A stretch of DNA of 40,666 nucleotides from Planctomyces sp. (lineage in GTDB: Bacteria; Planctomycetota; Planctomycetia; Planctomycetales; Planctomycetaceae), in the NCBI GenBank assembly GCA_005798445.1, contig SYJG01000527.1, positions 1 through 40,666 of the forward strand, given 5' to 3'. This document shows, one piece after another, positions 16,432 through 24,951 of this stretch. The translations under genes were made by a program, and so were the position numbers. Every line of letters begins with the position of its first letter. Position 1 is the stretch's first letter. The notes beneath the pieces are model-generated. The model saw nothing but the letters and a program-made list of their open reading frames with translations. It had not been told where the DNA came from and ran no database searches.

Positions 16432-18111
16432 ATGACGGATCGTGACGAGTCGGCCGACGACGTGGGGCACGTTTCCAACGTGCCCTTTCCCAACGAGACG
16501 AGCGGGCACGTTGAAAACGTGCCCCACGAGGCGGGCCTCTTCTCCGGTCTGCGAATTGTCAGCCTCTGCACGCTACTCAGCCGAGTGCTCGGCTTCATCC
16601 GTGAAATGGCGATCGCGGGCTTGTGGGGACTCAGCCCGGTGTCGGATGCGTTCGTGGGAGCGTTCCGCATTCCGAATCTCGCGCGGGCGTTGTTCGGCGA
16701 AGGAGCATTGAGTGCCGCGTTCACGCCGCTCTTCGTGCGTGAGCAAGAACAACACGGCAAAGATGCGGCCATGCAGTTGGCGAGTTCGGTCTTCGTCTGG
16801 CTGGGACTGTGGCTGACGGCTCTGGTTGCCGTCACCGAGTTGGCGCTCGCCGCGACGATCTGGCTCGCGCCGCTGAGTGCCGAGCTGCGGCTGTGGCTGG
16901 TGCTCACGGCGTTGATGCTTCCGTACTTGCCGTTGATCTGCCTGACCGCGCAGATGGGAGCCGTGTTGAACGCGCTCGGCCGCTTCGCGTGGCCCGCGCT
17001 GTTGCCGGTGTTGTTCAACGTCAGTTCGCTCGCAGCGATTTGGGTGCTGCAGCGATTTGATCTGACGGCGGAAGAGCAAGCGCATTGGTTGGCGGGTTTC
17101 GTGGTGCTGACCGGCTTCTTGCAATTGGCCGCACCGTGGCCGCAGTTGTGGCGGTTGGGCTTTCGGCCACGCGGCAACTGGCTTGCGATGCGGGATCGAA
17201 TTCGGGAGCTGCTGCGGCTGATGGCTCCGGTGGTCGTCGGCTTGTCGATCACTCAGGTCAACACGTTCTGCGACACACTCATCGCGCTCGTGATGTCTCG
17301 ACCGTTGGATGTCGTGTTGCCCGACTGGCGGCCACTCGAATTCGGAACGGCCTCGGCCTTGAACCTCGGACAGCGGCTGTATCAGTTTCCGCTCGGCATC
17401 CTGGGAGTCGCATTGGGAACGGTGATCTTTCCTGTGCTGACCCGTCACGCCGAGCGTGGCGATTGGCAACGCTTGCGCGACGATCTGTCGCTCGGCCTGC
17501 GACTGGTTTTCGTGATCGGACTTCCGGCGAGCGCGGGGTTATGGCTGCTGGCCGAGCCGCTGGCAGTCGTGCTCTTTCAACGCGGGCATGTCACCGGTGT
17601 GAATGCTCGGCAGATCGCCGAGATGATCGCCGCTTACGGCCTTGGCGTCTGGGCTTTCTGCGGCCTGTTGATCGTGCAGCGCGGTTACTACGCGATCGGC
17701 GATCGCATCACTCCGCTGAAGATTGGTCTGTCGGTCGTCTTGGTGAACGTGGGGCTGAACTTCGGTTTGATTTTCGTGATCGGTGGCCGAGGTCTCGCCT
17801 TGAGCACGTCGCTGTGCGGCATCTTGCAATTCGGGCTGTGCTTGCTGTTCATCCAAGACCGAGTCGGCCGGCTACCGTGGTGGCCGCTGGCGAGCAACGC
17901 GGGGCGAGCGGTTCTGGCTGCACTCGGCATGACGGCGGTGGCATCGTGGGTCTTGCAACAGTTGGCGGCGGGAGCGGTGAATTCATCGGGCCGCTTGCTG
18001 CAACTCGGCGTCACGATCCTGACGGCGGTCGTCAGCTACGCGGTGCTCGCGGCGATTTTGCGGCTCGACGAGTTTTGGATGCTGCTTCGGCCGCACCGGA
18101 GGATGGAGTAA
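16432..18111 (+). CDS. murJ: Lipid II flippase MurJ (MviN family)
   Basis: MurJ moves lipid-linked peptidoglycan precursors across the inner membrane. The 559 residues carry LRIVSLCTLLSRVLGFIREM, FRIPNLARALFGEGALSAAF and PLGILGVALGTVIFPVLTRH, with about 14 hydrophobic helices, as expected. The ATG at 16432 has GGAG at 16419-16422, nine bases upstream. Codons 11-32 are supplied by a palindromic element, and no ATG, GTG or TTG lies between that element and the conserved start of the protein. Its presence bears on the old question of planctomycete cell walls: it argues for peptidoglycan synthesis. Confidence 0.95.
   Translation: MTDRDESADDVGHVSNVPFPNETSGHVENVPHEAGLFSGLRIVSLCTLLSRVLGFIREMAIAGLWGLSPVSDAFVGAFRIPNLARALFGEGALSAAFTPLFVREQEQHGKDAAMQLASSVFVWLGLWLTALVAVTELALAATIWLAPLSAELRLWLVLTALMLPYLPLICLTAQMGAVLNALGRFAWPALLPVLFNVSSLAAIWVLQRFDLTAEEQAHWLAGFVVLTGFLQLAAPWPQLWRLGFRPRGNWLAMRDRIRELLRLMAPVVVGLSITQVNTFCDTLIALVMSRPLDVVLPDWRPLEFGTASALNLGQRLYQFPLGILGVALGTVIFPVLTRHAERGDWQRLRDDLSLGLRLVFVIGLPASAGLWLLAEPLAVVLFQRGHVTGVNARQIAEMIAAYGLGVWAFCGLLIVQRGYYAIGDRITPLKIGLSVVLVNVGLNFGLIFVIGGRGLALSTSLCGILQFGLCLLFIQDRVGRLPWWPLASNAGRAVLAALGMTAVASWVLQQLAAGAVNSSGRLLQLGVTILTAVVSYAVLAAILRLDEFWMLLRPHRRME
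16462..16527. repeat. In-frame palindrome in the murJ N terminus
   Basis: Arms 16462-16485 and 16504-16527 (GTGGGGCACGTT...) are inverted repeats with one mismatch in 24. The 66 bp encode exactly 22 codons. Each arm is a hairpin (GGGCACGTT/AACGTGCCC). The head is GTGG rather than GTAG. Confidence 0.85.
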
Positions 18112-18182
18112 TTCCCGCGTCGATCGGGAACTCGCTACACGTTGCCGGATCGCCTCGATAGATTGCTGCGGTCGCCGACCTC

Positions 18183-18264
18183 GTAGGTCAGGCTGTCCAG
18201 CCTGACCCGAACGGCAACGACCACTTCTCAACTTGATCGAGTCCGCCTGGAAAGGCTGACCTAC
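18183..18264. repeat. GTAG-headed element, right arm decayed
   Basis: The left arm GTAGGTCAGGCTGTCCAG continues to CCTGACCCGAA at 18211; the right arm at about 18245-18264 ends CTGACCTAC. The left arm is nearly the same as the element at 35337, with compensating changes in its hairpin. It lies between murJ and the next gene without touching either stop. Confidence 0.75.
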
Positions 18265-18287
18265 TTCACTTCTGGAAGACCGAATTC

Positions 18288-19106
18288 ATGAGCACCGACA
18301 ACCCCGCGAATCCCTCAGCTCCGAATCCTGCTCCGCCGCCAGTCATCGTCAGCACGACTCCGCCGGTGGTTGCGACAGCGCCGCCCAACAGCGACCAGGA
18401 AGAAGCACCGAGTTCGATTTATCTCGTCGCGTATCCCAAGATCGTGTTTCTGTACCCGACCTACATCGTCTCGATCATCGCGTGGCTCGTCATGTTGTTG
18501 CTGGGGGACGCGGCGATGCCTGACGGTACCCGCCATCGCGTTGCGGAACTCATCACACTGTTCTTTCTGATGTTGACGGCGGTGAACTTGGTCGTGATCT
18601 CGTTCGATTTCCCGCGGACGACGTCGCTGACTCTGTTCTTCGGATTCTCGGCAGTGATGATGGGGGCCGTGCTGCTGTTCACGAATCAGCCTGAGCTCAT
18701 CAAACCAGTGTCGAAGTTCCTCGAATCCTTGAAGCCTTGGGCCAACGCGCAGTTTTATGGGCTGTTCGCGCTGCTGCTGAGTGTGCTGTACCTCATCGTG
18801 TGGATGATGGCTCGCTTCGATTATTGGGAAGTCCGCCCGAACGAGCTGATGCATCATCACGGGTTCCTCAGCGATCTCGAACGCTTCTCCGCTCCGAATC
18901 TGCGGATCAGCAAAGAAATCAACGACGTGTTCGAGTACATGCTGCTGCGTTCCGGCCGGTTGATTCTGCATCCGACCAACGAGCCCCGCGCGTTCGTGTT
19001 GGATAACGTGCTCAACATCAATCGAAAGGAAGCACAGATCACCAAGATGCTCGGTGCGCTGCAGGTCGAGTTTCGCACGGAAGGCCCGCGTACTCCTCAA
19101 GCGTGA
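18288..19106 (+). CDS. Four-helix membrane protein of unknown function
   Basis: The 272 residues begin with a Pro/Ala/Thr-rich cytoplasmic-looking stretch of about 40. Four membrane helices follow (around IVSIIAWLVMLLLG, LITLFFLMLTAVNLVVI, LTLFFGFSAVMMGAVLLF, GLFALLLSVLYLIVWMM). The C-terminal 90 residues are soluble (YWEVRPNELMHHHGFLSDLE, then ISKEINDVFEYMLL). The tail resembles bacterial PH-like domains in layout, but I cannot confirm this. It converges on the glmU-like gene with a 20-base gap. Confidence 0.75.
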   Translation: MSTDNPANPSAPNPAPPPVIVSTTPPVVATAPPNSDQEEAPSSIYLVAYPKIVFLYPTYIVSIIAWLVMLLLGDAAMPDGTRHRVAELITLFFLMLTAVNLVVISFDFPRTTSLTLFFGFSAVMMGAVLLFTNQPELIKPVSKFLESLKPWANAQFYGLFALLLSVLYLIVWMMARFDYWEVRPNELMHHHGFLSDLERFSAPNLRISKEINDVFEYMLLRSGRLILHPTNEPRAFVLDNVLNINRKEAQITKMLGALQVEFRTEGPRTPQA

Positions 19107-19126
19107 GAACCGCGAAGCAGGACTGC

Positions 19127-20440
19127 TCAAGTCACCGGAACGGCTCGCCGCTTTTCACGCGAGCGGTGCAGCGCCGTATCGCGTTCGGCTTGCGTGAGTT
19201 TGAAGACGTGTCGCAGCAGCCGCTCTTGAGCCGGTGTGAATTCTTGCTTGCGGCGTTCGAGGACGGCGCGGGCAGTTTCGATGCCGGTGGCGAGGTCGAT
19301 TTGGTCGTCGAGTTGGCCGTGCCAGATGCGGCAGAACGACGGAACATGCTTCGGCAAGAGTTCGCCGGCCGGCAGCAACATGCTCATCACGCCGATGGAA
19401 CTGCCGGTGTTGAACAGTGTCGCCAGCGCGGCCTTCGCGTGGTCGCCGATGAAGCTGCCGACCTTTGTGCTACCGGTGTTGATCGAAAATCCTTCGAGCG
19501 GCACGCTGACGTTCGAGTAGTCGTTCTTCAGATCGCTGTTGGTCGTCAGTGCTCCGAGATTCACCCAGGGGCAGACGTAGCTGTGGCCGAGAAAGCCGTC
19601 GTGGTACTTGTTGACGAAGCCGTGCAGGATCGAGGCTTCCACTTCGCCGCCGACTCGGCAATCGCGGCCGATGGTGGTCCCTTCCCGGACGTTGGCTCGG
19701 AAGAGTTGCGAGCCGGCTCCGATGTGACACGGTCCTTCGAGTCGCGTGAAGGGCTGAATCACCGCGCCGGCGTCGATCGTGATCGGTCCCTGCCGAGCGT
19801 CGAGCACGACAAACGGATCGATTCGCGCGGTCGGATCGACTTCGACCTGCGACAGATCGCCGACGACCGCCACGCTGGCACCGAGCGTGTGTGCTCCGCG
19901 AAGTCGCGATGAGCGCAGCGTGAGGGAGCGTCTCAATTGAAAGTCGATGCGCAACTGTTCGGCGTTGTGCAGCACCAAGTCCCACGGCCGCGAGGCCAGC
20001 CGTCCGGGAGCCTCGGTCAGTCGGCGCGTTTGAGCGAGTGACAGCAGAGCGTCGTCCCAATTCTCCAGCGACAGCAGCGGCACTTCGTCGGGGTGCAGTC
20101 GCAGCCAGACCAACGTCTGGTCGATCACGCCCGCCTCTTCGAGCCGCGCGTGATCGAGGCTTTGCAATCCGATGGCGTCCGGCAACCAACGTGCATTGAC
20201 CAGCAACGTCGGTTCGTGCGCGAGCCAGTCCAAGTTGTTGACCGCCGCCTGCGGCTGAGCTTCGCGGTATGTCTCGGCCAGGAATGGCCGAACGAACGCC
20301 CCCCATTCCGTGACCGGCAGGTATTTCAACAAACGCTCTCGCAACGAGGTCTGCCCGCAGAGCAGCTCGCACACTGGACGCATCCAAGCGATCGGAGCAA
20401 AACCGCTCGCCGCCTGATCCTCGAAAAACGCGAGTCGCAT
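19127..20440 (-). CDS. Alternative GlmU-type sugar nucleotidyltransferase/acyltransferase
   Basis: A 437-residue protein resembling the alternative UDP-GlcNAc diphosphorylase/GlcN-1-P acetyltransferase group. The N-terminal half starts RLAFFEDQAASGFAPIAWMR with RPVCELLCG, the group's modified nucleotide-binding region. The C-terminal half is a left-handed beta-helix of hexapeptide repeats (GPITIDAGAVIQPFTRLEGP, HIGAGSQLFRANVREGTTIG). In these proteins the product would be UDP-GlcNAc for cell envelope sugars, which would fit with murJ in the neighbourhood. Assignment to exact substrates is inference. Confidence 0.82.
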   Translation of the reverse strand: MRLAFFEDQAASGFAPIAWMRPVCELLCGQTSLRERLLKYLPVTEWGAFVRPFLAETYREAQPQAAVNNLDWLAHEPTLLVNARWLPDAIGLQSLDHARLEEAGVIDQTLVWLRLHPDEVPLLSLENWDDALLSLAQTRRLTEAPGRLASRPWDLVLHNAEQLRIDFQLRRSLTLRSSRLRGAHTLGASVAVVGDLSQVEVDPTARIDPFVVLDARQGPITIDAGAVIQPFTRLEGPCHIGAGSQLFRANVREGTTIGRDCRVGGEVEASILHGFVNKYHDGFLGHSYVCPWVNLGALTTNSDLKNDYSNVSVPLEGFSINTGSTKVGSFIGDHAKAALATLFNTGSSIGVMSMLLPAGELLPKHVPSFCRIWHGQLDDQIDLATGIETARAVLERRKQEFTPAQERLLRHVFKLTQAERDTALHRSREKRRAVPVT

Positions 20441-20800
20441 GGAATTGAGACGTTAAGGGAACGATTCGGAAGGGGCGGGCTTTTATCTGAGCGAACGGAA
20501 CGCGCGAAGAGCGATTCGGCTGACGGCATGTGGGGTTTGCTGCCACTGTTCTGACGGATTTAATGCAAAGTGGAGCTTGACGAGCGCTAAGTGAAAAATG
20601 TCAGACACAGTCTGATTCGGCCGTCGCGACTTCGCACGTTGCAGTTTGCACTTGTCTAATTGCGATGATTTGCAGCCTTGTCTCGCTAAACGGTCATCGC
20701 TGGAGTCCGGAAACCTAGATCAATAAGACCCGCCCTTTATCCCTTCCCTTCCTGCTTTATTCCTCCCTGAGCGACTCACCGTTTTGTCATGACAGGTCTG
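20441..20800. other. Intergenic region upstream of the glmU-like gene
   Basis: This 360-base stretch has no convincing gene. A perfect short hairpin TCAGACACAGTCTGA lies at 20601-20615. It may contain the promoter of the glmU-like gene; no sigma-70 boxes stand out. Confidence 0.4.
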
Positions 20801-21223
20801 CTAAGGCTTCCGAACCTTTCTCGTTTTGGCTGGCGGTGCTGACGGCCTTAATGAGGAGTGATGTTCGACGATCACCCAGTCGATCCCGGCCCATTGGTAG
20901 GTGAAGGTGTAGCGTGCTTCGACGGTCTCGCGGCCGCCTCCCTTTTTGTCGATTTCGAATTTGTAGATGCCGGAGTTCACGGCGACTCCACCCAACAAAC
21001 GCGTGTGCGGTTCCACGACGGTGCCGACAGGGCGTTTCGGCAAAAAGTCGTTCTCGAAGTAGCCACGAATCTGCGGGTGTCCCTGCTTGACGTCTCCCTT
21101 CAATGTCGAAAGCAGAATCGCATCGGGAGCGTAAAGTCGCGTGACACGATCGGCGTCGCCGGTCTGCAATGCCTTGAACCAACGGTCGAGTTGTTTTTCA
21201 ACGTCTTTGACAATATCGGACAT
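20801..21223 (-). CDS. SnoaL/NTF2-like protein (SgcJ/EcaC type)
   Basis: A 140-residue cone-shaped-fold protein. [24 protein letters not shown], the middle GYFENDFL and the final [20 protein letters not shown] follow the pattern of SgcJ/EcaC and the CaMKII association domain. Members are often dimeric binding or isomerase-like proteins, with no single reaction. GGAGG lies 4 bases before the ATG. The last 14 residues are basic and low-complexity. It stands 74 bases downstream of the SulP gene on the same strand and may be in its transcript. Confidence 0.8.
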   Translation of the reverse strand: MSDIVKDVEKQLDRWFKALQTGDADRVTRLYAPDAILLSTLKGDVKQGHPQIRGYFENDFLPKRPVGTVVEPHTRLLGGVAVNSGIYKFEIDKKGGGRETVEARYTFTYQWAGIDWVIVEHHSSLRPSAPPAKTRKVRKP

Positions 21224-21297
21224 CTGACCTCCAATGGAGTTGAATTAAGTGGTGATGAGTTGGGTGAGAAATTGGTGTTCGTCTCGGCCGAGCCGGT

Positions 21298-22725
21298 TCA
21301 CGTCTTGCTCCCTTCGGCCATCGAAGTCGCGTAGCTGACTGGCTGAAGTTGTTCGGCCGAGTCGTGCCGCAGCAGAGACGTTTCCGCTCCGAGTTCAGAT
21401 GCTTCCGAGGCTCGTTCAAAGAACGGTTTCAGCACGAAGTAGATGATCAACGCCGACAGGACGCCGGTGAGGAAGTCGGTCAGCGGGACCATCACAGCGG
21501 TGAAGATCATCAAGGCCGTGTGGAAGTGGCCTTGCTTGACGATCGCGGTGATTTCCTTTGGCTTGATCATGTTGCTCGCCACCCAGAACAGGATGCCGGC
21601 GATGCAGGCCATCGGGACGTAGTTCAGGCAACCGGCCAGGAAGACCGCGAGCGTCAGCTTGAGGACTCCCTTGAAGTAGCCCGCCAACGGCGTGACGGCT
21701 CCCGCCTTGATGCTGGTCGCGGTTCGAGCGAGTGCTCCCGTGCAAGGGAAGCCGTTGATCAGCGGCGTGATGACCTGGACCAAGCCTTGACCCCAGAACT
21801 CCTTGTCGGGGTTGAAGGGGGTCTTCTTGTTCTCGGCCAGACGATCGGCCATCGACGAACAAAGAACGCTTTCCACCGCCGACACAAACACGATCGCGAA
21901 GACGTAGTACGCGATGTCCGCAAAGACCGACGCGTTCCATGCGGGCATGTGCGGGCCAGTCAGCACGAAGAAGTTTGTCGGGATCTCTCCGAAGCGGTCC
22001 TTGATCAGCATGACTCCTTTGCCGGGGAAGGCCCACACGGCCAGGCCGGTCCCGACCGCCAGCGCGATCAATGGAGCGGGGATGAAGATCGAAATCTTCA
22101 GCAACCCGCGCGTCGTCACGAGCGTCAGCAACGCCAACCCGAACGCGTACCAGTTGGCCACGCCGATCTGCGAAATCATCTCGCCCAGCTTCGTCAGCAA
22201 GCCCGCTTTGATACTGAGCTTCAAGCCGAGGGCTTCGCCAGCGTTCGACATGGCGATCACGATGGCGATGCCGACCGTGAACCCAACGATGATCGATTCA
22301 GGAACGAGCTTGGCATACTTGCCCATACCAAACAGTCCCATGCCCATCAGGATGATGCCCGAAATCAGCGACACCAGCACGAGGAAGCCGTGCCCTTGAT
22401 CGAACGTGCCCCCACCAGCCTCGCCATATTTTGCCATGAGGCCGGCGACGACCGGGATGAATGCCGCCGTCGGGCCGTAAACCTGATACTTCGATCCGCC
22501 GAACGTCCGGCCGATCAAGCATGCCAGAGCCCCGGCGATAATCCCTTGTTCCGGCCGCAAGCCCATTGCGATCGCGAACCCCATTGCCATCGGGATCGCC
22601 GTCATCGCCACGATCAGCCCCGCGCTGAAATCGCGGTACACGACCGATTTCCAATTCTCTTTCGTCAGGTCTTCAAATCGGTCATCAAAGACGTGCATAA
22701 AACGGTGAAGTCGTTGCCAGATCAT
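21298..22725 (-). CDS. SulP-family anion transporter without STAS domain
   Basis: A 475-residue membrane protein of the SulP/SLC26 family, which moves sulfate, bicarbonate or other anions. FSAGLIVAMTAIPMAMGFAI and KYQVYGPTAAFIPVVAGLM are the signature N-terminal helices, and the later helices include GFTVGIAIVIAMSN and CTGALARTATSIKAGAVTPL. Family members usually have about 550 residues and a C-terminal STAS domain; here the protein ends about 30 residues after the last helix, so STAS is missing. The universal stress protein gene is 80 bases upstream on the same strand, which suggests co-transcription. Substrate is not decidable. Confidence 0.92.
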   Translation of the reverse strand: MIWQRLHRFMHVFDDRFEDLTKENWKSVVYRDFSAGLIVAMTAIPMAMGFAIAMGLRPEQGIIAGALACLIGRTFGGSKYQVYGPTAAFIPVVAGLMAKYGEAGGGTFDQGHGFLVLVSLISGIILMGMGLFGMGKYAKLVPESIIVGFTVGIAIVIAMSNAGEALGLKLSIKAGLLTKLGEMISQIGVANWYAFGLALLTLVTTRGLLKISIFIPAPLIALAVGTGLAVWAFPGKGVMLIKDRFGEIPTNFFVLTGPHMPAWNASVFADIAYYVFAIVFVSAVESVLCSSMADRLAENKKTPFNPDKEFWGQGLVQVITPLINGFPCTGALARTATSIKAGAVTPLAGYFKGVLKLTLAVFLAGCLNYVPMACIAGILFWVASNMIKPKEITAIVKQGHFHTALMIFTAVMVPLTDFLTGVLSALIIYFVLKPFFERASEASELGAETSLLRHDSAEQLQPVSYATSMAEGSKT

Positions 22726-22805
22726 GATTCAGTCACCTTGTGAAAGTGTTGGTTGTTGAATGCTTTGTTTGAGTTTGATTCGTTATTGACGGCAGACCCG
22801 ATGGG

Positions 22806-23429
22806 TCATGCGCGCGTCCCGTTTTTGTTCCGGTGAGGTGCTTGCTGTGCAAAGACGACCGGTTGTGAGCATTGCCGGACGATCTGTTGTGACAGGCTGG
22901 GGAAGAACGGCAGCCGCCACATGGAGAGGCGATCGCACAGGACGACCAAGTCCACGTTCTGCGAGTTGACGAAGTTCGCGATCTCGGTGGCGACGGCGCC
23001 GATTCGGCACTCCACGTCGATGTCGAGCGAGTCACGCAAGTCGGCGGGGACTTCGCGCTGCAAGTAGCTGGTTAAGTTGGCACGAACGTTGTTCACCACG
23101 GACAGCTCGGCACAACGTTGGTGCGACAGCGCGTGATGCAGGCGGTCGATTCCGTCGAGCCAATGAAACGATCGCGATTCCACCGGTTCGGCGACGTGCA
23201 GCAAGGTGACTCGCGCCCGATGTCCGGCCGCCAGGTTGAGAGCAAACGTCACGGCGTCGCGATCGCGTGGATCAAGCCGCGTCGCAACCAGCACATGCCC
23301 GATCGTGCTGTGAGGCAACCATTGTCGGTGCGAGAACGCAACCGCCGGCGGCTTCGTGACAACGCTCGTCGACCCACCGGCACCATGAAATTGGTCGTGT
23401 TCAAAATGAGGAGGTTCGTGAATCTGCAT
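22806..23429 (-). CDS. Universal stress protein (UspA family)
   Basis: The 207 residues contain one Usp domain: GHVLVATRLDPRDRDAVTFA at the start, ARVTLLHVAEPVE, and near the end VDLVVLCDRLS with PSLSQQIVRQCSQPVVF. The nucleotide-binding G-x2-G-x9-GS signature is not clear, so ATP binding is uncertain. An N-terminal extension of about 38 residues precedes the domain. AAAGGA lies 8 bases before the ATG. A terminator-like hairpin ends about 17 bases upstream of the start, so the mRNA must pass through it unless transcription starts in that short gap. SulP follows. Confidence 0.85.
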   Translation of the reverse strand: MQIHEPPHFEHDQFHGAGGSTSVVTKPPAVAFSHRQWLPHSTIGHVLVATRLDPRDRDAVTFALNLAAGHRARVTLLHVAEPVESRSFHWLDGIDRLHHALSHQRCAELSVVNNVRANLTSYLQREVPADLRDSLDIDVECRIGAVATEIANFVNSQNVDLVVLCDRLSMWRLPFFPSLSQQIVRQCSQPVVFAQQAPHRNKNGTRA

Positions 23430-23445
23430 GTCCGATTTCCTTTCA

Positions 23446-23487
23446 ACAAAAAAGGCCGGGAAGTCGCGCAGTGGCGACTTTCCGGCC
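23446..23487 (-). terminator. Terminator-like hairpin in the leader of the universal stress protein gene
   Basis: Read on the minus strand, a 14-bp stem (arms 23474-23487 and 23454-23467, one G-U pair) with a 6-base loop is followed by six U residues (A-run 23448-23453) and then GUUG. It could end the DUF2294 transcript, but its U-tract stops about 17 nt from the next start codon, as in an attenuator. Confidence 0.8.
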
Positions 23488-23598
23488 TTATTCGCCAGGG
23501 CGTGATCATCCCCAGCAACGTGATGGCGTTTGAAAATGTGGCTGCGATCAACCAGCCTCCGGCCCGTCGATCGCCTCCACGTTAGTTCGGTTTCTCTG

Positions 23599-23976
23599 TC
23601 ATCCGGCGATCGCCGGTTTGCGTTCCAAGGTCAACACGATGATTCGTTCGCCAGTCTTGGTGCTGATGTCGGTGTGCAAACTGCGAACTCCGACGCCGAG
23701 CACTTCGCGAACGATTCCTTCCAGTGCCGGACGACCGTGATCGAGCAGCTCCTGGCGTACCTGCTTGAGCAAATAGCGCCCGCGCTGCCGATCGTTGGTT
23801 TCGGCCAGCTTCAATTCCGATTGCGTGAGAACTCCCTTCAGCCGGATCAGTACCATGTCATCGAGCAGATACGTTTTGGTCTCCAACGGGCCGCGGCCCA
23901 TGAATTCCTTTTCGAATCGGACGATACCCTGAGTGATCTCAGCCTCCAGTTCTCCCTGACTTTTGGGGGTCGGCAT
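23599..23976 (-). CDS. DUF2294 protein
   Basis: A 125-residue protein of the DUF2294 family: QGELEAEITQGIVRFEKEFM, GRGP with LDDMVLIRLKGVLT, ELKLAE, and the C-terminal VRSLHTDISTKTGERIIVLT. Function is not established. The ATG at 23976 gives the usual family length and places the conserved QGELE motif at the N terminus. It lies upstream of the stress protein and SulP genes on the same strand, with a terminator-like hairpin between, so it may be an independent or attenuated part of the same unit. Confidence 0.85.
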   Translation of the reverse strand: MPTPKSQGELEAEITQGIVRFEKEFMGRGPLETKTYLLDDMVLIRLKGVLTQSELKLAETNDRQRGRYLLKQVRQELLDHGRPALEGIVREVLGVGVRSLHTDISTKTGERIIVLTLERKPAIAG

Positions 23977-24222
23977 TTTCGAGGCGCGCTCCGTGAGGTT
24001 GTTACAAATGGGAAGCAATCACAGCGGCGACACCTCCCGCTCGATGCACAACAACGACGAACCAGCCAGGCCGGAACCTCGATCAAGCGCACGTCAGATG
24101 GCTGGGAAGGCCGCATGCGGGCAGTTGCGATATCCGTAGTTCGGACGCCCAAGTCCAAACGAACTCTGGACCGGTCAAAGGCGTCCGGTCCAAAAGTTTC
24201 GAAGCAACTGCCTCGGCGCGCA

Positions 24223-24570
24223 TCAACAGCGCAACGGCGAATGCCAAGCCGGATCCGCCTCAACCACATCCAGTCGGGCCAAATGTGCGCGACTCGCCCC
24301 GCGTGAAGCGGTTCGAGCCACTGGCGACCGAACCTGCAACGGAGCCAACTTTCGCGACCGGTTCCGCACACCACTCGTCAATTGCACGATGCAATCGACT
24401 TCTTCTGTCTCGCAACGGCTCTCCGATTCCGTCTCGCGATAGGCGTCGGACCAGACGCACATCGGCTGCAACAACAGCAACTGGAACAGCCCCAACGCGA
24501 CACACAAGAATCCGGCAAACGCCTTTCCTTGCTTGAACAAATCCCGCATTGAAAACCGATCCAACATCAT
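24223..24570 (-). CDS. Possible small exported protein
   Basis: A 115-residue frame starting MMLDRFSMRDLF, with a hydrophobic segment (AFAGFLCVALGLFQLLLLQP) that could be a signal peptide. An acidic Cys-containing stretch follows (ETESESRCETEEVDC). The last 45 residues look less protein-like. There is no good Shine-Dalgarno sequence. In favour is that a hairpin with a U-tract ends 14 bases upstream of the start, in the same arrangement as the stress protein gene. It may be shorter than drawn or not expressed. Confidence 0.35.
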   Translation of the reverse strand: MMLDRFSMRDLFKQGKAFAGFLCVALGLFQLLLLQPMCVWSDAYRETESESRCETEEVDCIVQLTSGVRNRSRKLAPLQVRSPVARTASRGASRAHLARLDVVEADPAWHSPLRC

Positions 24571-24951
24571 CGATCACACCAACAAAAAAAGCTGAAAAGT
24601 GACACGTCATGCCACCCTTCAGCCATATTTCCACGGGCTGGAACAATCCCTCCCGCCGAACATCAGCCTCACTCCATTGACCCCAACGGCAACCCGTCTC
24701 CGAATGGCCGTTTGTGTCAAACCGGCAAAAACCTACCGCCCTTGCCGCAATCTGTCCAGAGAAGGTATCGGCCATTCAAGTACCAAAGATCGACCGAGTT
24801 CCAGGGACGAGGCAATTGGACACATCGAGACGAACATCGCGACGGCTAAACAGACGGCGCGCGGGACATCGAGTTCGGAATACGACACGATGGCTCAAGA
24901 GACAGCGGACACTCGTCACAATGGGTCGGCGGCTCAAGCGAGGTTGCTGAC
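24571..24951. other. Intergenic region after the tyrosine autokinase gene
   Basis: A 381-base stretch with no convincing gene. It contains the terminator-like hairpin at 24584-24623; the remaining 330 bases could be the 3' untranslated region of the autokinase transcript or a leader of the small gene downstream. Confidence 0.45.
24584..24623 (-). terminator. Terminator-like hairpin before the small exported ORF
   Basis: On the minus strand the stem GCTGAA...TTCAGC (24618-24623 with 24591-24596), with an inner GTG/CAC extension, is followed by seven U residues (A-run 24584-24590) and GUUGG. It may terminate the tyrosine autokinase transcript or act in the leader of the small gene starting at 24570. 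Confidence 0.7.

Noticed and set aside
17085..18161. 358-residue plus-strand frame overlapping murJ
   Set aside because: It is a shifted-frame shadow of murJ with Arg/Ala-rich composition.
21349..22743. 464-residue plus-strand frame opposite the SulP gene
   Set aside because: It is highly charged, His/Arg/Asp-rich antisense of a clear membrane protein and has no domain.
24260..24775. 171-residue minus-strand frame covering the hairpin at 24584
   Set aside because: It would translate through a terminator-like hairpin, and the overlapping 24223-24570 frame has a better N terminus.
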